A stretch of 64,000 nucleotides of DNA, from NCBI RefSeq assembly GCF_002163715.1, contig NZ_CP015698.1, positions 992,001 to 1,056,000 on the forward strand, in the 5' to 3' direction. The notes below the pieces were generated by a model. The model searched no databases, was not told the origin of the DNA, and saw nothing but the letters and a program-made list of their open reading frames with translations. The DNA comes from Curvibacter sp. AEP1-3 (lineage in GTDB: Bacteria; Pseudomonadota; Gammaproteobacteria; Burkholderiales; Burkholderiaceae_C). Of the stretch, positions 1 through 7,977 are shown in pieces. Position 1 is the stretch's first letter. Every line of letters begins with the position of its first letter. The position numbers and the translations under genes were made by a program.

Positions 1-1
1 G

Positions 2-433
2 TTGAGCTATGAAAACCCCGTCGCGCTCTTCGTCTGCGTGATCCTTGCCGAGATCTGGCGAGCAACGTCGATCGTGCTGGTCATCTTGGTAGCGGGCGTC
101 CAGTTGATACCCAAGGAGTACAACGAAGCTGCAGAGGTATTCGGTGCGAGTCCATGGACACGCTTTGTCAAGATCACGCTACCGCTCCTCAAACCCAGCA
201 TGCAAAGTGCTTTGATCTTGAGAACGGTACTTGCCTTTGAAGTCTTCGCTGTGGTGTATGCCCTGGCAGGGCGCGACCTGCCTGTATTGGTGGGCGAGGC
301 CTACAACTGGCAAGGCGCTTACCAGAACACCCATGTGGCTTCAGCCTACGCAGTGTTCATCCTGGGCGTCTCAATTCTGTCTACGCTGGTGTACCTGCGC
401 GTTCTGCGTGTACGCCGTGAAACATTGGCATAA
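2..433 (+). CDS. sugar ABC transporter permease, C-terminal part (cut by window edge)
   Basis: This is the C-terminal half of an inner-membrane permease of the MalF/UgpA type (binding-protein-dependent transport family). The EAA loop that docks on the ATPase is visible around residues 42-62 (EAAEVFGASPWTRFVKITLP). Hydrophobic helices lie before and after it. The reading frame is open to the window edge and the protein is only 143 residues against about 300 for the family, so the true start is upstream; the TTG at base 2 is not a credible start. The stop is two bases before the next permease start, so both belong to one operon with the ATPase and glycosidase genes downstream. The substrate is probably a sugar or glycoside, inferred from that context. 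Confidence 0.85.
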   Translation: MSYENPVALFVCVILAEIWRATSIVLVILVAGVQLIPKEYNEAAEVFGASPWTRFVKITLPLLKPSMQSALILRTVLAFEVFAVVYALAGRDLPVLVGEAYNWQGAYQNTHVASAYAVFILGVSILSTLVYLRVLRVRRETLA

Positions 434-435
434 GC

Positions 436-1239
436 ATGCAGAACACCTCCCGATTTGTCACTGTCTCCGCCTTGCTGCTATCCGTCTGCTGGCTGGTGCC
501 CATCGTTCTGATCGGATTGAGCGCATTCGTGCCGCGCGAAGCAGTCAGCGCGTGGCCCAAGAGCTTCATTCCTGAAGCTTTTTCGCTGGACACCATGCGC
601 TTCTTTCTGAACTACGCAGGTGTCTGGCAGGCTGTGATGAGTAGCGTCTTGGTAGCCGCGCTGACCATGTTGTTTGCGGTGATTCTGGGTGCTCCCGCAG
701 GTTACGCCCTTGCGCGATACGACTTCACGGGGCAAACGGCATACCGCCTTCTGGTCGTGATGACACGAGCCTTCCCATTGGCCATTCTCGCTTTGCCTTT
801 GGTTACCCGCTTCATTAGCGTCGGCTTGTATGACACCCATTTGGGCGTGGCGTTGGTTCACACCGCTTTGGCTCTTCCCTTCTCCATTCTTGTGTCTTCC
901 AGTCTCTTTATGGGTATCCCGCGAGAACTTGAAGAGGCTGCGTGGACGCTTGGATGCAGTCGATTGCAAGCGTTCATGAAGATCGTTTTGCCCTTGGCAC
1001 TACCAGGTATGGCTGCGACCATGATCTTCAGCTTTGTAATTTCCTGGAATGAAGTGTTTGCAGCGAGTGTCCTTACGCTGAACAACCGGACCCTGACTGC
1101 TTTCCTGTTCGCCAGTCTCGAGGAGAGCCCTCTTCACTTCCGTTTTGCAGGTGGCTTCTTTTTAATTTTGCCTTCGCTGCTCTTCATCTTCGTGGTACGC
1201 AAGTATCTGTTCTCCATGTGGGGCATCAGCAACCGCTGA
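436..1239 (+). CDS. sugar ABC transporter permease (MalG/UgpE type)
   Basis: The 267-residue protein is the second inner-membrane permease of a carbohydrate ABC importer. It has an N-terminal helix (residues about 8-30), several further membrane segments and a clear EAA loop near residues 160-180 (ELEEAAWTLGCSRLQAFMKI). Length and layout match MalG-type subunits. The ATG at 436 follows the preceding stop by two bases, indicating translational coupling. It should pair with the upstream permease and the ATPase at 1255. No periplasmic binding protein is in view; it is presumably upstream of the window. Confidence 0.9.
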   Translation: MQNTSRFVTVSALLLSVCWLVPIVLIGLSAFVPREAVSAWPKSFIPEAFSLDTMRFFLNYAGVWQAVMSSVLVAALTMLFAVILGAPAGYALARYDFTGQTAYRLLVVMTRAFPLAILALPLVTRFISVGLYDTHLGVALVHTALALPFSILVSSSLFMGIPRELEEAAWTLGCSRLQAFMKIVLPLALPGMAATMIFSFVISWNEVFAASVLTLNNRTLTAFLFASLEESPLHFRFAGGFFLILPSLLFIFVVRKYLFSMWGISNR

Positions 1240-1254
1240 GTACAAAGGAACACT

Positions 1255-2271
1255 ATGTCTTCCATCTCCATCCGATCTATCCGCAAAGAATTCAAGGGCC
1301 ATCAGGCGCTCAAGTCGATCAGTCTGGAAGTGCGCGATCAAGAGTTCTGTGTGCTACTCGGACCATCCGGCTGTGGCAAAACGACATTGATGCGCATCAT
1401 TGCCGGGCTGGAAACCAAAACCAGTGGCGATGTGTTTATCGGTGATCGCTGCATGAACGGGCTGCCACCTCGCAAACGGAATATCGCAATGGTTTTTCAG
1501 AACTATGCCGTCTTTCCGCATATGACCATTCGTGAAAACATAGGCTTTGGTCTTCGAATGAAAAACGCATCCGCTGAAAGGTTGGAGACCCAGGTTCAGC
1601 GTGCAGCGAGCTTGATGCACATAGAGCACTTGCTGGACCGCTACGCAGGCCAGTTATCCGGGGGTCAACGTCAGCGGGTCGCCGTGGCACGGGCCCTCGC
1701 AGTAGAGCCAGATGTGCTGCTGATGGACGAGCCCTTGAGCAACCTGGACGCCCTGTTGCGTCTTGAGATGCGTAGTGAGCTTAAAGGCCTGCTGCGAGAT
1801 ATCAAGACCACCACCATTTATGTCACCCATGATCAAACCGAGGCGATGAGTCTTGCAGATCGCATAGCGGTCATGAATGGCGGTGAAATTGTTCAATATG
1901 ACTCGCCACCGGTGGTGTACGACCACCCTGCTGATCAATTTGTGGGGGGATTCATTGGTAATCCGCCTATGAACTTCATTACCGATAGCTCAGTGCAAGA
2001 AGCCCTGGGTTGCATGGCGCCATCGCCTGGCCTGACACTGGGTCTGCGGCCCGAGTCGATGGACCTGGTGGACCGCGGTGGCTTGCAAGTGAGAGCCAGG
2101 GTGGTCGAGATGCTGGGGGCATCCCAGCAGATCAACACGTTTGTTGGGGCAGATCTCTTGCGCATCAGTACCGCAGCTCAGCCCACCGTCATGGCCTCTG
2201 ACGCTCTGCAAGTAATAGCAAAACCCGGCGCTGCTCGCTGGTATGACAGTCACAAGAAGCTTGTAGCCTGA
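1255..2271 (+). CDS. carbohydrate ABC transporter ATP-binding protein (UgpC/MalK type)
   Basis: The 338-residue cytoplasmic ATPase energises the importer formed with the two upstream permeases. Visible motifs are Walker A GPSGCGKTT (residues about 37-45), Q-loop MVFQNYAVFP, signature LSGGQRQR, Walker B LLMDEPLSNLD and the switch histidine in YVTHDQTEA. The C-terminal third (after about residue 235) is the TOBE-type regulatory domain, with the typical GLRPESMDL segment. The length is slightly short for the roughly 360-residue family. It starts 15 bases after the permease stop, with a purine-rich AAAGGAAC upstream. Sugar class is inferred from family and neighbours; the exact ligand is not determinable. 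Confidence 0.92.
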   Translation: MSSISIRSIRKEFKGHQALKSISLEVRDQEFCVLLGPSGCGKTTLMRIIAGLETKTSGDVFIGDRCMNGLPPRKRNIAMVFQNYAVFPHMTIRENIGFGLRMKNASAERLETQVQRAASLMHIEHLLDRYAGQLSGGQRQRVAVARALAVEPDVLLMDEPLSNLDALLRLEMRSELKGLLRDIKTTTIYVTHDQTEAMSLADRIAVMNGGEIVQYDSPPVVYDHPADQFVGGFIGNPPMNFITDSSVQEALGCMAPSPGLTLGLRPESMDLVDRGGLQVRARVVEMLGASQQINTFVGADLLRISTAAQPTVMASDALQVIAKPGAARWYDSHKKLVA

Positions 2272-2286
2272 ACAAGGAATTCATTG

Positions 2287-3612
2287 ATGCAATCACACGA
2301 GCAACTTCAAACAGTCGCGCGCGAAACACTGCGCAAAAATGATCGCGGTGGCTACACACTGCCCACACAAGGTTTGTATCCATTCCAATGGAATTGGGAT
2401 GCCGGGATCACTGCTTTGGGATGGATGACATTCGACCCCGCACGGGCTTGGCGTGAATACGAAACGCTTTTTAGTGGTCAGTGGGGGCCTGACCACTTTG
2501 GTGGCGCCAATGACGGCTTTCTGGCCCAGATTACCTTTCACCAGGACAGTGACACTTATTTCCCCGGGCCCGACCAGTGGGGTACCGACAGCCTTGCGAT
2601 ACGGACAAGTTCAATCAGTCAGCCCCCACTGCACGCGACTATGTTGCGTTGGATGTGGAAGCAAGCGGTTCGAACCAGTGAGCGAGACAAGACCCTCGCC
2701 CCGCAGAGGGACATGGCAGAAGCTTGTCTGCAAGACTTGTTGCCCAAAGTGATCGCGCACCACCGTTGGTGGTACCGGTGCCGCGATCCGCAGGGTACCG
2801 GCCTGGTGGTGAACATTCATCCTTGGGAAACCGGGATGGACAACTCTCCGGCGTGGGATGACCCGCAGTCCGCAGTGCTCCCCACCCAGCGACCCTATGT
2901 ACGCAAAGACTTGAACCATGTGGACGCTTCCATGCGCCCCCCGAAAGTCTTTTACGACCGCATGGTGAGCCTCATGGACTTCAATAGTGCGTGTGGCTTT
3001 GATCCCAAGCGCATCTTTGCGGAATGCCCATATCGGGTGAATGACATCGGGATCATCAGCATTCTTCAGCGGTCCAGCATTGATCTGGTGGCCTTATGCC
3101 AGGAGTTCGGCTTGCAAGACTCCGCAACGGAAATGCAACAGCATGTGGACCGCACTCAAGTTGCAGTGGAATCACTATGGTCTGAGCGCTGGCAGCAATA
3201 TGTATCCCGCAATGCACGAACGGGAGCACTTTTGGATGTGCCGACTTCCGCAGGCCTGATGGCGGCATATGCCGGGTTCCAGAAAGATTGCGCCGACACG
3301 GTCGACTCATGGTTGGACGAAACCCTCTACGGCATCCCGTCGACCCGTAGTACCTATATTGGATTCGAGCCTCTTCGTTATTGGCGTGGACCCATCTGGC
3401 AGCACATCAATATGTTGATCGCCGTGGGATTGGCCGATCAAGGTCACGTGGAACTTGCTGACCGTATACGGGTTGATTCAGAGATATTGCTGCGTCAACA
3501 AGGCTTCCATGAGTATTACGACCCCACCAACGGCAGAGGTTTGGGTGGAGGAGAGTTTTCATGGACTGCTGCGACCTACCTCTATTGGATTGAACCCAAC
3601 GCATCACGCTGA
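2287..3612 (+). CDS. MGH1-like (GH63-related) glycoside hydrolase
   Basis: The 441-residue protein matches the mannosylglycerate hydrolase/trehalase-like (alpha,alpha)6-barrel family. Recognisable parts are the N-terminal WNWDAGITALGW segment, GMDNSPAWDDP near residue 182, where the family places its catalytic acid Asp, and the C-terminal GGGEFSWTAATYLYW with the presumed catalytic Glu. Known members hydrolyse mannosylglycerate, glucosylglycerate or related alpha-glycosides. The ATG at 2287 was chosen over the TTG at 2284. No signal peptide is seen, so hydrolysis is cytoplasmic, after uptake by the upstream ABC importer. The exact substrate is inference; a compatible solute or other small glycoside is plausible. 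Confidence 0.8.
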   Translation: MQSHEQLQTVARETLRKNDRGGYTLPTQGLYPFQWNWDAGITALGWMTFDPARAWREYETLFSGQWGPDHFGGANDGFLAQITFHQDSDTYFPGPDQWGTDSLAIRTSSISQPPLHATMLRWMWKQAVRTSERDKTLAPQRDMAEACLQDLLPKVIAHHRWWYRCRDPQGTGLVVNIHPWETGMDNSPAWDDPQSAVLPTQRPYVRKDLNHVDASMRPPKVFYDRMVSLMDFNSACGFDPKRIFAECPYRVNDIGIISILQRSSIDLVALCQEFGLQDSATEMQQHVDRTQVAVESLWSERWQQYVSRNARTGALLDVPTSAGLMAAYAGFQKDCADTVDSWLDETLYGIPSTRSTYIGFEPLRYWRGPIWQHINMLIAVGLADQGHVELADRIRVDSEILLRQQGFHEYYDPTNGRGLGGGEFSWTAATYLYWIEPNASR

Positions 3613-3664
3613 AGTCCTTGTCTTCAGTCGACATTTCTACCGAATACAACATTCGTCTTAAAAA

Positions 3665-4045
3665 ATGACTCCGCAAAGTACTACCCAGCAACGTACAGAA
3701 ACGGTTGAACGCACCATGCGCCCTTGGGGGTGGTACGAAACAGTATCTGAAGTGACCGGCAACAAAATCAAGCGAATTCAGGTCGCCCCGGGACAACAGT
3801 TGAGCCTCCAAAAACACAGTCAGCGCGCTGAACACTGGGTTGTCACTAAGGGCACCGCTCGAATCACCTTGGGTGACAAAGAGTTTGATCTAACGCCGGG
3901 TCAACACTGCGACATAGCTATGGGGCAGGTACATCGTCTGGCCAACCAAAGCGATGAAACAGTCGAGATTGTGGAAGTTCAGTTCGGCAGCTATCTCGGT
4001 GAGGACGACATCGTTCGCTTGGAAGACCACTACGGTCGGGTTTGA
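3665..4045 (+). CDS. mannose-6-phosphate isomerase type II-like cupin protein
   Basis: The 126-residue single-domain cupin resembles the C-terminal phosphomannose isomerase domain of bifunctional ManC/AlgA proteins. RPWGWYETV near residue 18, KRIQVAPGQQLSLQKHSQRAEHW (metal-binding His and Glu region) and VHRLAN are the typical motifs. No nucleotidyltransferase domain is attached, so it is a stand-alone cupin, probably an aldose/ketose sugar-phosphate isomerase. It lies 52 bases behind the glycosidase gene on the same strand, which suggests that a hexose released there is channelled through it. Isomerase activity is inferred; such small cupins are sometimes only annotated as cupin-domain proteins. 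Confidence 0.75.
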   Translation: MTPQSTTQQRTETVERTMRPWGWYETVSEVTGNKIKRIQVAPGQQLSLQKHSQRAEHWVVTKGTARITLGDKEFDLTPGQHCDIAMGQVHRLANQSDETVEIVEVQFGSYLGEDDIVRLEDHYGRV

Positions 4046-4058
4046 CTATTTCAAACCC

Positions 4059-4340
4059 TCAGTGTTCGGAACTTCGCCCTATCGCCCTGAGGCACCAGCG
4101 GAAAATCGCTCTCAAGGCCAACCATAAAGTGCCCAGCGCCATCGGTAAAAAGATAAGCAAAAGATCAATTCGGATATTGCACTCGCCAGAACAGAGTACC
4201 CGCGCAAGCATGAGGTACTCGTACAGCGCGTAGGCCAACCAAACCAGGGCCCAGACCGCCAGGTGGCGCTCACGGTGGACGTACCAAGCGAAGCCAAAAG
4301 CCAGCGCTATTGCCAGTGCGAGAACTACAGCCTGTATCAC
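4059..4340 (-). CDS. small membrane protein, unknown function
   Basis: I do not recognise this 93-residue protein. It has three hydrophobic segments (about residues 3-19, 28-46 and 59-80), so it is probably a small polytopic inner-membrane protein. The start is a GTG overlapping the stop of the upstream SSB-like gene (GTGA), which argues that it is really translated by coupling and is the third gene of the lipocalin-SSB-membrane protein operon. It converges with the cupin gene, with 13 bases between the stops. Confidence 0.55.
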   Translation of the reverse strand: MIQAVVLALAIALAFGFAWYVHRERHLAVWALVWLAYALYEYLMLARVLCSGECNIRIDLLLIFLPMALGTLWLALRAIFRWCLRAIGRSSEH

Positions 4341-4681
4341 CGCGCATCTATCTGCGGTACAGCAAGCGCGTGCTGTTTACGTGCCGCGTGGTAGGAGGTA
4401 AGCACCTGCGTGGCCACCAGGTCCAGTGCGGGGCGCGTATTGCCTTGTTTATCGGTCCACACCTTGGGTGTCAGTGCCCCTGCCAATGCGACAGCATCGC
4501 CATCGTCCAAGGCCATCAACGCGGCACTGGCCTCAGCGGCGAAGGTAATCACGTTCACGATCAAGGTTTCGCCATCGCCTGCGGTGGCTTTGACTTTGGC
4601 CAGTGCGAAGCTGCTGCCGTTTTTGCCCTGACGGATTTCAGCCAATCCCACCAAGTGCCCTGCAATCAGTCCATCGATCAT
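4337..4681 (-). CDS. SSB-like single-stranded DNA-binding protein (OB fold)
   Basis: The 114-residue protein looks like a short SSB-family OB-fold protein: MIDGLIAGHLVG start, FALAKVKA, ETLIVNVITF and the strongly conserved stretch VALAGALTPKVWTDKQG followed by DLVATQVLT. It lacks the acidic DDDIPF-type tail of housekeeping SSB, so it is an accessory SSB of the type often seen near mobile or accessory DNA in Burkholderiales. The ATG at 4681 was chosen over the in-frame GTG at 4687 because an AGGAG lies five bases before the ATG. It sits between a lipocalin gene and a small membrane protein gene, with overlaps or near-overlaps on both sides. Confidence 0.72.
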   Translation of the reverse strand: MIDGLIAGHLVGLAEIRQGKNGSSFALAKVKATAGDGETLIVNVITFAAEASAALMALDDGDAVALAGALTPKVWTDKQGNTRPALDLVATQVLTSYHAARKQHALAVPQIDAR

Positions 4682-4683
4682 GC

Positions 4684-5232
4684 TCACTCCTGCGGGCTGG
4701 GTTCCAAACGCTTCAAATCGAAACCTTGCTGGGCCAGGCGCGCGAGCAAGGCTTCGTAAGCCACTGGTTCAACTTTGGGGGTGCGCGACAGAACCCACAA
4801 ATACTCGCGCTGCGGCTCGCTGACGGCGACCAGCTGGTACTGCGGGTCCAGATCGATGACCCAGTAGTTCCCCCACACCATAGGCAAAAACGACAACCAT
4901 GCTGGGGCAAAACGCACCAGTAGTTTGGGGGAGGTGGCGGGGCCGACTTGTCGGGCGGCACCCAGCGCCTCGGTGATCTGGCCATCCGCCATGATGCAGC
5001 GATTGAGCACTTGCACACTGCCGTCCGGCCGGGCCTCGTATTCCGCACGGGTGTTGCGAGCGCACTTCTTTTGAAAGCTGTTGGGGTACTTGGCAATCTC
5101 GTACCAGGTACCCATATAACGGGGCACATCCAGCGTCGCGATGGTCTGCAGGGCTGGCTGTTCGGCATGGACCCAGGCAGAGCAAGCAGCCCACAACGCA
5201 CCAAAGCACAGCATTAGAAGTTTGTTTTTCAT
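4684..5232 (-). CDS. lipocalin family (Blc-like) protein
   Basis: The 182-residue bacterial lipocalin has the hallmark GTWYEIAKYPNSFQKKC near residues 39-55, MVWGNYWVIDLDPQY and a final WVLSRTP strand. Lipocalins of this type bind lipids or fatty acids in the periplasm or at the outer membrane and are linked to envelope stress. The N-terminus (MKNKLLMLCFGALWAACSAWVHA) is a cleavable signal. A Cys at its end could suggest a lipobox, but the fit is poor, so it may be a soluble periplasmic protein rather than a lipoprotein. The ATG at 5232 is preferred because it starts the signal; the longer frame from 5253 adds a non-signal extension. Confidence 0.9.
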   Translation of the reverse strand: MKNKLLMLCFGALWAACSAWVHAEQPALQTIATLDVPRYMGTWYEIAKYPNSFQKKCARNTRAEYEARPDGSVQVLNRCIMADGQITEALGAARQVGPATSPKLLVRFAPAWLSFLPMVWGNYWVIDLDPQYQLVAVSEPQREYLWVLSRTPKVEPVAYEALLARLAQQGFDLKRLEPSPQE

Positions 5233-5283
5233 GGCGGCAGTATGCACTGGCACGTAAGCCTTGCCGTGCGGTGGCGCACGGCT

Positions 5284-5643
5284 TTACAAGGCGTATTCCT
5301 TGAGCTGCTCCATGCTCACCCGCTCTAGCGCCTTGGCGTGCGTGGCCTCCAAGTGCACCGGCGGCGCCACGCCGGCCTGCAAGGCCTCCAGCCAACGGTT
5401 CACACAGAGACACCAACGATCACCGGGACGGAGACCCACAAAGCGATACTCCGGCCGGGGGGTAACAAGGTCATTTCCACGCTGCAGCGAATAGGCGAGA
5501 AAGTCCGCCGTCACCTTGGCGCACACCACGTGGGTGCCGTGGTCAAGCGCATCGGTATTGCAGCACCCGTCACGGAAGTAGCCGGTGAGAGGGTCGTACG
5601 AGCAGGCCTGCAAAGCAGTGCCTAAAACATTGAGTGCGGGCAT
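5284..5643 (-). CDS. DUF2237 family protein
   Basis: The 119-residue protein carries the DUF2237 signature from end to end: NVLGTALQACSYDPLTGYFRDGCC, then DHGTHVVCA, FLAYSLQRGNDL, PGDRWCLCV and a final HLEATHAKALE. The conserved cysteines (DGCC, VVCA, WCLC) suggest metal or redox chemistry, but the family has no assigned function known to me. The reading frame is open far upstream, but homology begins at the ATG at 5643, which I take as the start. It is divergent from the Cys-rich small protein gene at 5777. Confidence 0.88.
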   Translation of the reverse strand: MPALNVLGTALQACSYDPLTGYFRDGCCNTDALDHGTHVVCAKVTADFLAYSLQRGNDLVTPRPEYRFVGLRPGDRWCLCVNRWLEALQAGVAPPVHLEATHAKALERVSMEQLKEYAL

Positions 5644-5776
5644 GGTGAACTGGCTTTCTGTAGTCAGGGAAAAGGCCCCGAGGCACACGGGCGGAGCTGA
5701 TTCCAGCAAAATCTGGGCAACGGATGCTGCCACAGCGGCAAGCGCCTTTGTTTCAAACGGATATTCAGGACGCGCC

Positions 5777-5953
5777 ATGGAAGAAGACGAACGCTGCTGC
5801 GGTACCGGCACCTGCATCATTAACGCGGAAGGCCTGTGCTGGTGTGGCCAGCAATGGAACGGAACCGTGATGTGCCGCCCGGCCGCCGAAGGTGGGAAAG
5901 CTGTGACCGCCCATCCGGAGGATGCGGAAGATGTGACGAGAGATGCGCCATGA
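5777..5953 (+). CDS. cysteine-rich small protein (58 aa), unknown function
   Basis: The ATG at 5777 opens a 58-residue protein whose first half is rich in cysteine: RCCGTGTCI, GLCWCGQQWNG and VMCRP. Such spacing (CC-x4-C, CxC, C) suggests metal or Fe-S binding. Its stop overlaps the start of the DUF3429 gene (ATGA at 5950-5953), so translation is coupled and the gene is credible despite its size. The longer open frame from 5585 runs antisense over DUF2237 and is not believed. Function unknown. Confidence 0.65.
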   Translation: MEEDERCCGTGTCIINAEGLCWCGQQWNGTVMCRPAAEGGKAVTAHPEDAEDVTRDAP

Positions 5954-6408
5954 ATGCACCATTTACACCGCCCCCCACAGGAACTCCTCTGCCCCGCTGG
6001 GCAGCCCGACTGGGATACGCCGGACTGATCCCGTTTGTGGCACTGGCTGCAGCAGCGTGGCTGGCTCCGGCCGCGCATCGTGCGCAGGCGGCTTTTGCCT
6101 TGTTGGCCTACGGCGCCACTATCGCGAGCTTTCTGGGCGCTATCCACTGGGGCCTGGCGATGCGCGGGCCACTTACACCTCAACCCGGGCCCTTCGTGTG
6201 GGGCGTGTTTCCCAGTCTGGTGGCTTGGGTCGCTTTGCTGCTGCCCCTGTCCCAAGGACTGGTGACCATGGCGCTGTTGCTGGGCATATGCCTGTCGGTA
6301 GACCGGCGCAGCTACCCGGCCTACGGCTTGGGCGATTGGCTGAGCATGCGCTTGCACCTCACGGTGGTAGCTGCGCTGTGCATGTTGGCCGGGAGCATGG
6401 CTGCATGA
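5950..6408 (+). CDS. DUF3429 family membrane protein
   Basis: The 152-residue integral membrane protein belongs to the DUF3429 type: LGYAGLIPFVALAAAAWL at the N-terminus, the conserved loop ASFLGAIHWGLAM after the second helix, then FPSLVAWVALLLP and a last pair of helices. Five hydrophobic segments are visible. No enzymatic function is known for the family. Start and stop overlap both neighbours (ATGA junctions at 5950 and 6405), so the three genes form a tight operon. Confidence 0.85.
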   Translation: MNAPFTPPPTGTPLPRWAARLGYAGLIPFVALAAAAWLAPAAHRAQAAFALLAYGATIASFLGAIHWGLAMRGPLTPQPGPFVWGVFPSLVAWVALLLPLSQGLVTMALLLGICLSVDRRSYPAYGLGDWLSMRLHLTVVAALCMLAGSMAA

Positions 6409-6653
6409 CGCTCACAGACGCTGATGTGTCGCGCATTGTCGAAATGGCCTGGGAAGACCGTACGCCATTTGAATCCATCGAAATGCAATTCGGTTTGAAT
6501 GAATCCGGTGTCATCGCGCTGATGCGTTCACACATGAAGGCCAGCTCCTTCCGTATGTGGCGCAAACGCATGGCAGGACGGGTTACCAAACACCGCGCCC
6601 TACGCTCACCCGAGGTGCAGCGGCACCGGGCCAGTCACACCCGGCAGGCATAA
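6405..6653 (+). CDS. TIGR03643 family protein
   Basis: The 82-residue basic protein fits the TIGR03643 family: IVEMAWEDRTPFESIEMQFG, then ESGVIALMR and SSFRMWRKRMAGRVTKH. The central helices resemble a sigma/HTH-like fold with a basic tail, but I do not know a tested function. Its start overlaps the DUF3429 stop. The gene ends at the stem-loop shared with the convergent fpr gene. Confidence 0.82.
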   Translation: MTLTDADVSRIVEMAWEDRTPFESIEMQFGLNESGVIALMRSHMKASSFRMWRKRMAGRVTKHRALRSPEVQRHRASHTRQA

Positions 6654-6680
6654 AAAAAGGCCTGCAGGCAGGCCTTTCCA
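6651..6680 (-). terminator. Rho-independent terminator of fpr
   Basis: A perfect 9-bp stem (6656-6664 with 6669-6677, AAAGGCCTG/CAGGCCTTT) has a 4-base loop. Read on the minus strand it is followed by a run of seven T, so it serves fpr; read on the plus strand the T run is only the three inside the stem. Confidence 0.85.
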
Positions 6681-6710
6681 TGACGAGGCGGCTCCTGAGA
6701 GCCTCTGAAT

Positions 6711-7487
6711 TTACTGTTCCACGAATGCGCGCTCCACCACGTAGTCGCCTGGTGTGGTGGTGTTGCCTTCCTTGAAGCCCTTGGCGTCCAGGATTTCGCG
6801 CATGTCTTTGTTCAGACCTGGGCTGCCGCAGATCATGATGCGGTCGGTGGCCGGGTCCAGCGGGGGGAGGCCCAAGTCTTCAGGCAGCTTGCCGGACTCG
6901 ATCAGGGTGGTGATACGGCCCTGATGCTCAAACGCCTCACGGGTCACCGTGGGGTAGTACAGCATCTGGTTCGTGACCATCTCGCCCAGGAATTCGTGCT
7001 TGGGCAACTCGTTCTTGAAATAGTCGTAGTACGCCAGTTCATTCACCTCGCGCACGCCGTGGACCACGATGACTTTTTCAAACTTCTCGTACGTCTCGGG
7101 GTCCCGCGCCACGCTCAAGAACGGGGCCAAGCCGGTGCCGCTGCCCAGGAGGTACAGGTTTTTGCCGGGCAAGAGGTAATCAATCAGCAAGGTGCCGGTG
7201 GGCTTGCGGCCCACCACAATCTTGTCGCCCACCTTGATGTGCTGGAGCTTGGAAGTCAAAGGACCGTCCTGCACCTTGATGCTCAAGAATTCCAGGTGTT
7301 CTTCGTAGTTGGCGCTGACAATGGAATACGCGCGCAGCAGCGGCTTGCCGTTGTCTTGCATCAAGCCAATCATGGTGAAGTGACCGTTGGAAAAGCGCAG
7401 CGCAGGGTCACGCGTGGTGGTGAAGCTGAACAAACGGTCTGTCCAGTGGTGTACGCTTAAAACTGTTTCTTCCAGAAATGCACTCAT
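6711..7487 (-). CDS. fpr: ferredoxin--NADP(+) reductase
   Basis: The 258-residue FAD enzyme moves electrons between NADPH and ferredoxin/flavodoxin in the cytoplasm. The FAD-binding RAYSIVSA motif (about residues 53-60), the NADP-binding GSGTGLAPFLS (about 116-126) and CGSPGLNKDM near the C-terminus are all present. It ends in ERAFVEQ, so there is no aromatic C-terminal residue of the plant kind; this is the bacterial subclass. Length is exactly usual for bacterial Fpr. It is divergent from the thioredoxin-like gene, and the 121-base gap holds a small inverted repeat. Confidence 0.96.
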   Translation of the reverse strand: MSAFLEETVLSVHHWTDRLFSFTTTRDPALRFSNGHFTMIGLMQDNGKPLLRAYSIVSANYEEHLEFLSIKVQDGPLTSKLQHIKVGDKIVVGRKPTGTLLIDYLLPGKNLYLLGSGTGLAPFLSVARDPETYEKFEKVIVVHGVREVNELAYYDYFKNELPKHEFLGEMVTNQMLYYPTVTREAFEHQGRITTLIESGKLPEDLGLPPLDPATDRIMICGSPGLNKDMREILDAKGFKEGNTTTPGDYVVERAFVEQ

Positions 7488-7540
7488 GGGGGCCTTGCTT
7501 GAGGGTCAGACTGTGGAGCACCGCACAGGCCATAAAGACC

Positions 7541-7555
7541 TAGGGCGAAACCCTA
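7541..7555. promoter_or_regulatory. inverted repeat in fpr/thioredoxin-like intergenic region
   Basis: TAGGG-N5-CCCTA is a perfect inverted repeat 54 bases before fpr. A second 10-base palindrome, ATATCGATAT, is at 7588-7597, just before the divergent gene. Either could be an operator; no known regulator consensus was recognised. Confidence 0.3.
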
Positions 7556-7608
7556 TATTGTAAAACTTCATACCCCTGAAGCCCGTTATATCGATATTGA
7601 TTTGAGTC

Positions 7609-7977
7609 ATGAGCCAGCACTTGTCTACTCCCGCTGAATCCGCCACCGCTCCGCTGCTGGTTGCCTGCCTGTGTGCCCAATGGTGCGGCACTTGCAAGGA
7701 CTACCAGCCCCTGTTCACCGCGCTGCAGGCCGAATTCCCCGGCGCGCGCATGCACTGGGTGGATGTGGAAGATGAATCCGATCTGGTGGACCCGATTGAG
7801 GTGGAAAACTTCCCCACACTGTTGATTGCACAAGGCAGCAGGGCCACCTTTTTTGGAACCGTGACGCCCCACCTGGAGACGCTGCGCCGCCTGATCCAAT
7901 CCAGTGCGGCCGAAGGAGCGCCTGCGGTGCGGGACGCCGAAGTACAAGCTCTGGTTCAGCGCTTGGGAGTGCGTTGA
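7609..7977 (+). CDS. thioredoxin family protein
   Basis: The 122-residue thioredoxin-fold protein has redox motif WCGTC (residues about 24-28) rather than the classic WCGPC, and the cis-proline loop ENFPTLLIA. There is no signal peptide, so it acts in the cytoplasm. The second half ends in a helix-rich tail typical of small Burkholderiales thioredoxin-like proteins. Its 3' end overlaps the convergent TlpA-like gene by 22 bases. Partner proteins are unknown. Confidence 0.85.
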   Translation: MSQHLSTPAESATAPLLVACLCAQWCGTCKDYQPLFTALQAEFPGARMHWVDVEDESDLVDPIEVENFPTLLIAQGSRATFFGTVTPHLETLRRLIQSSAAEGAPAVRDAEVQALVQRLGVR

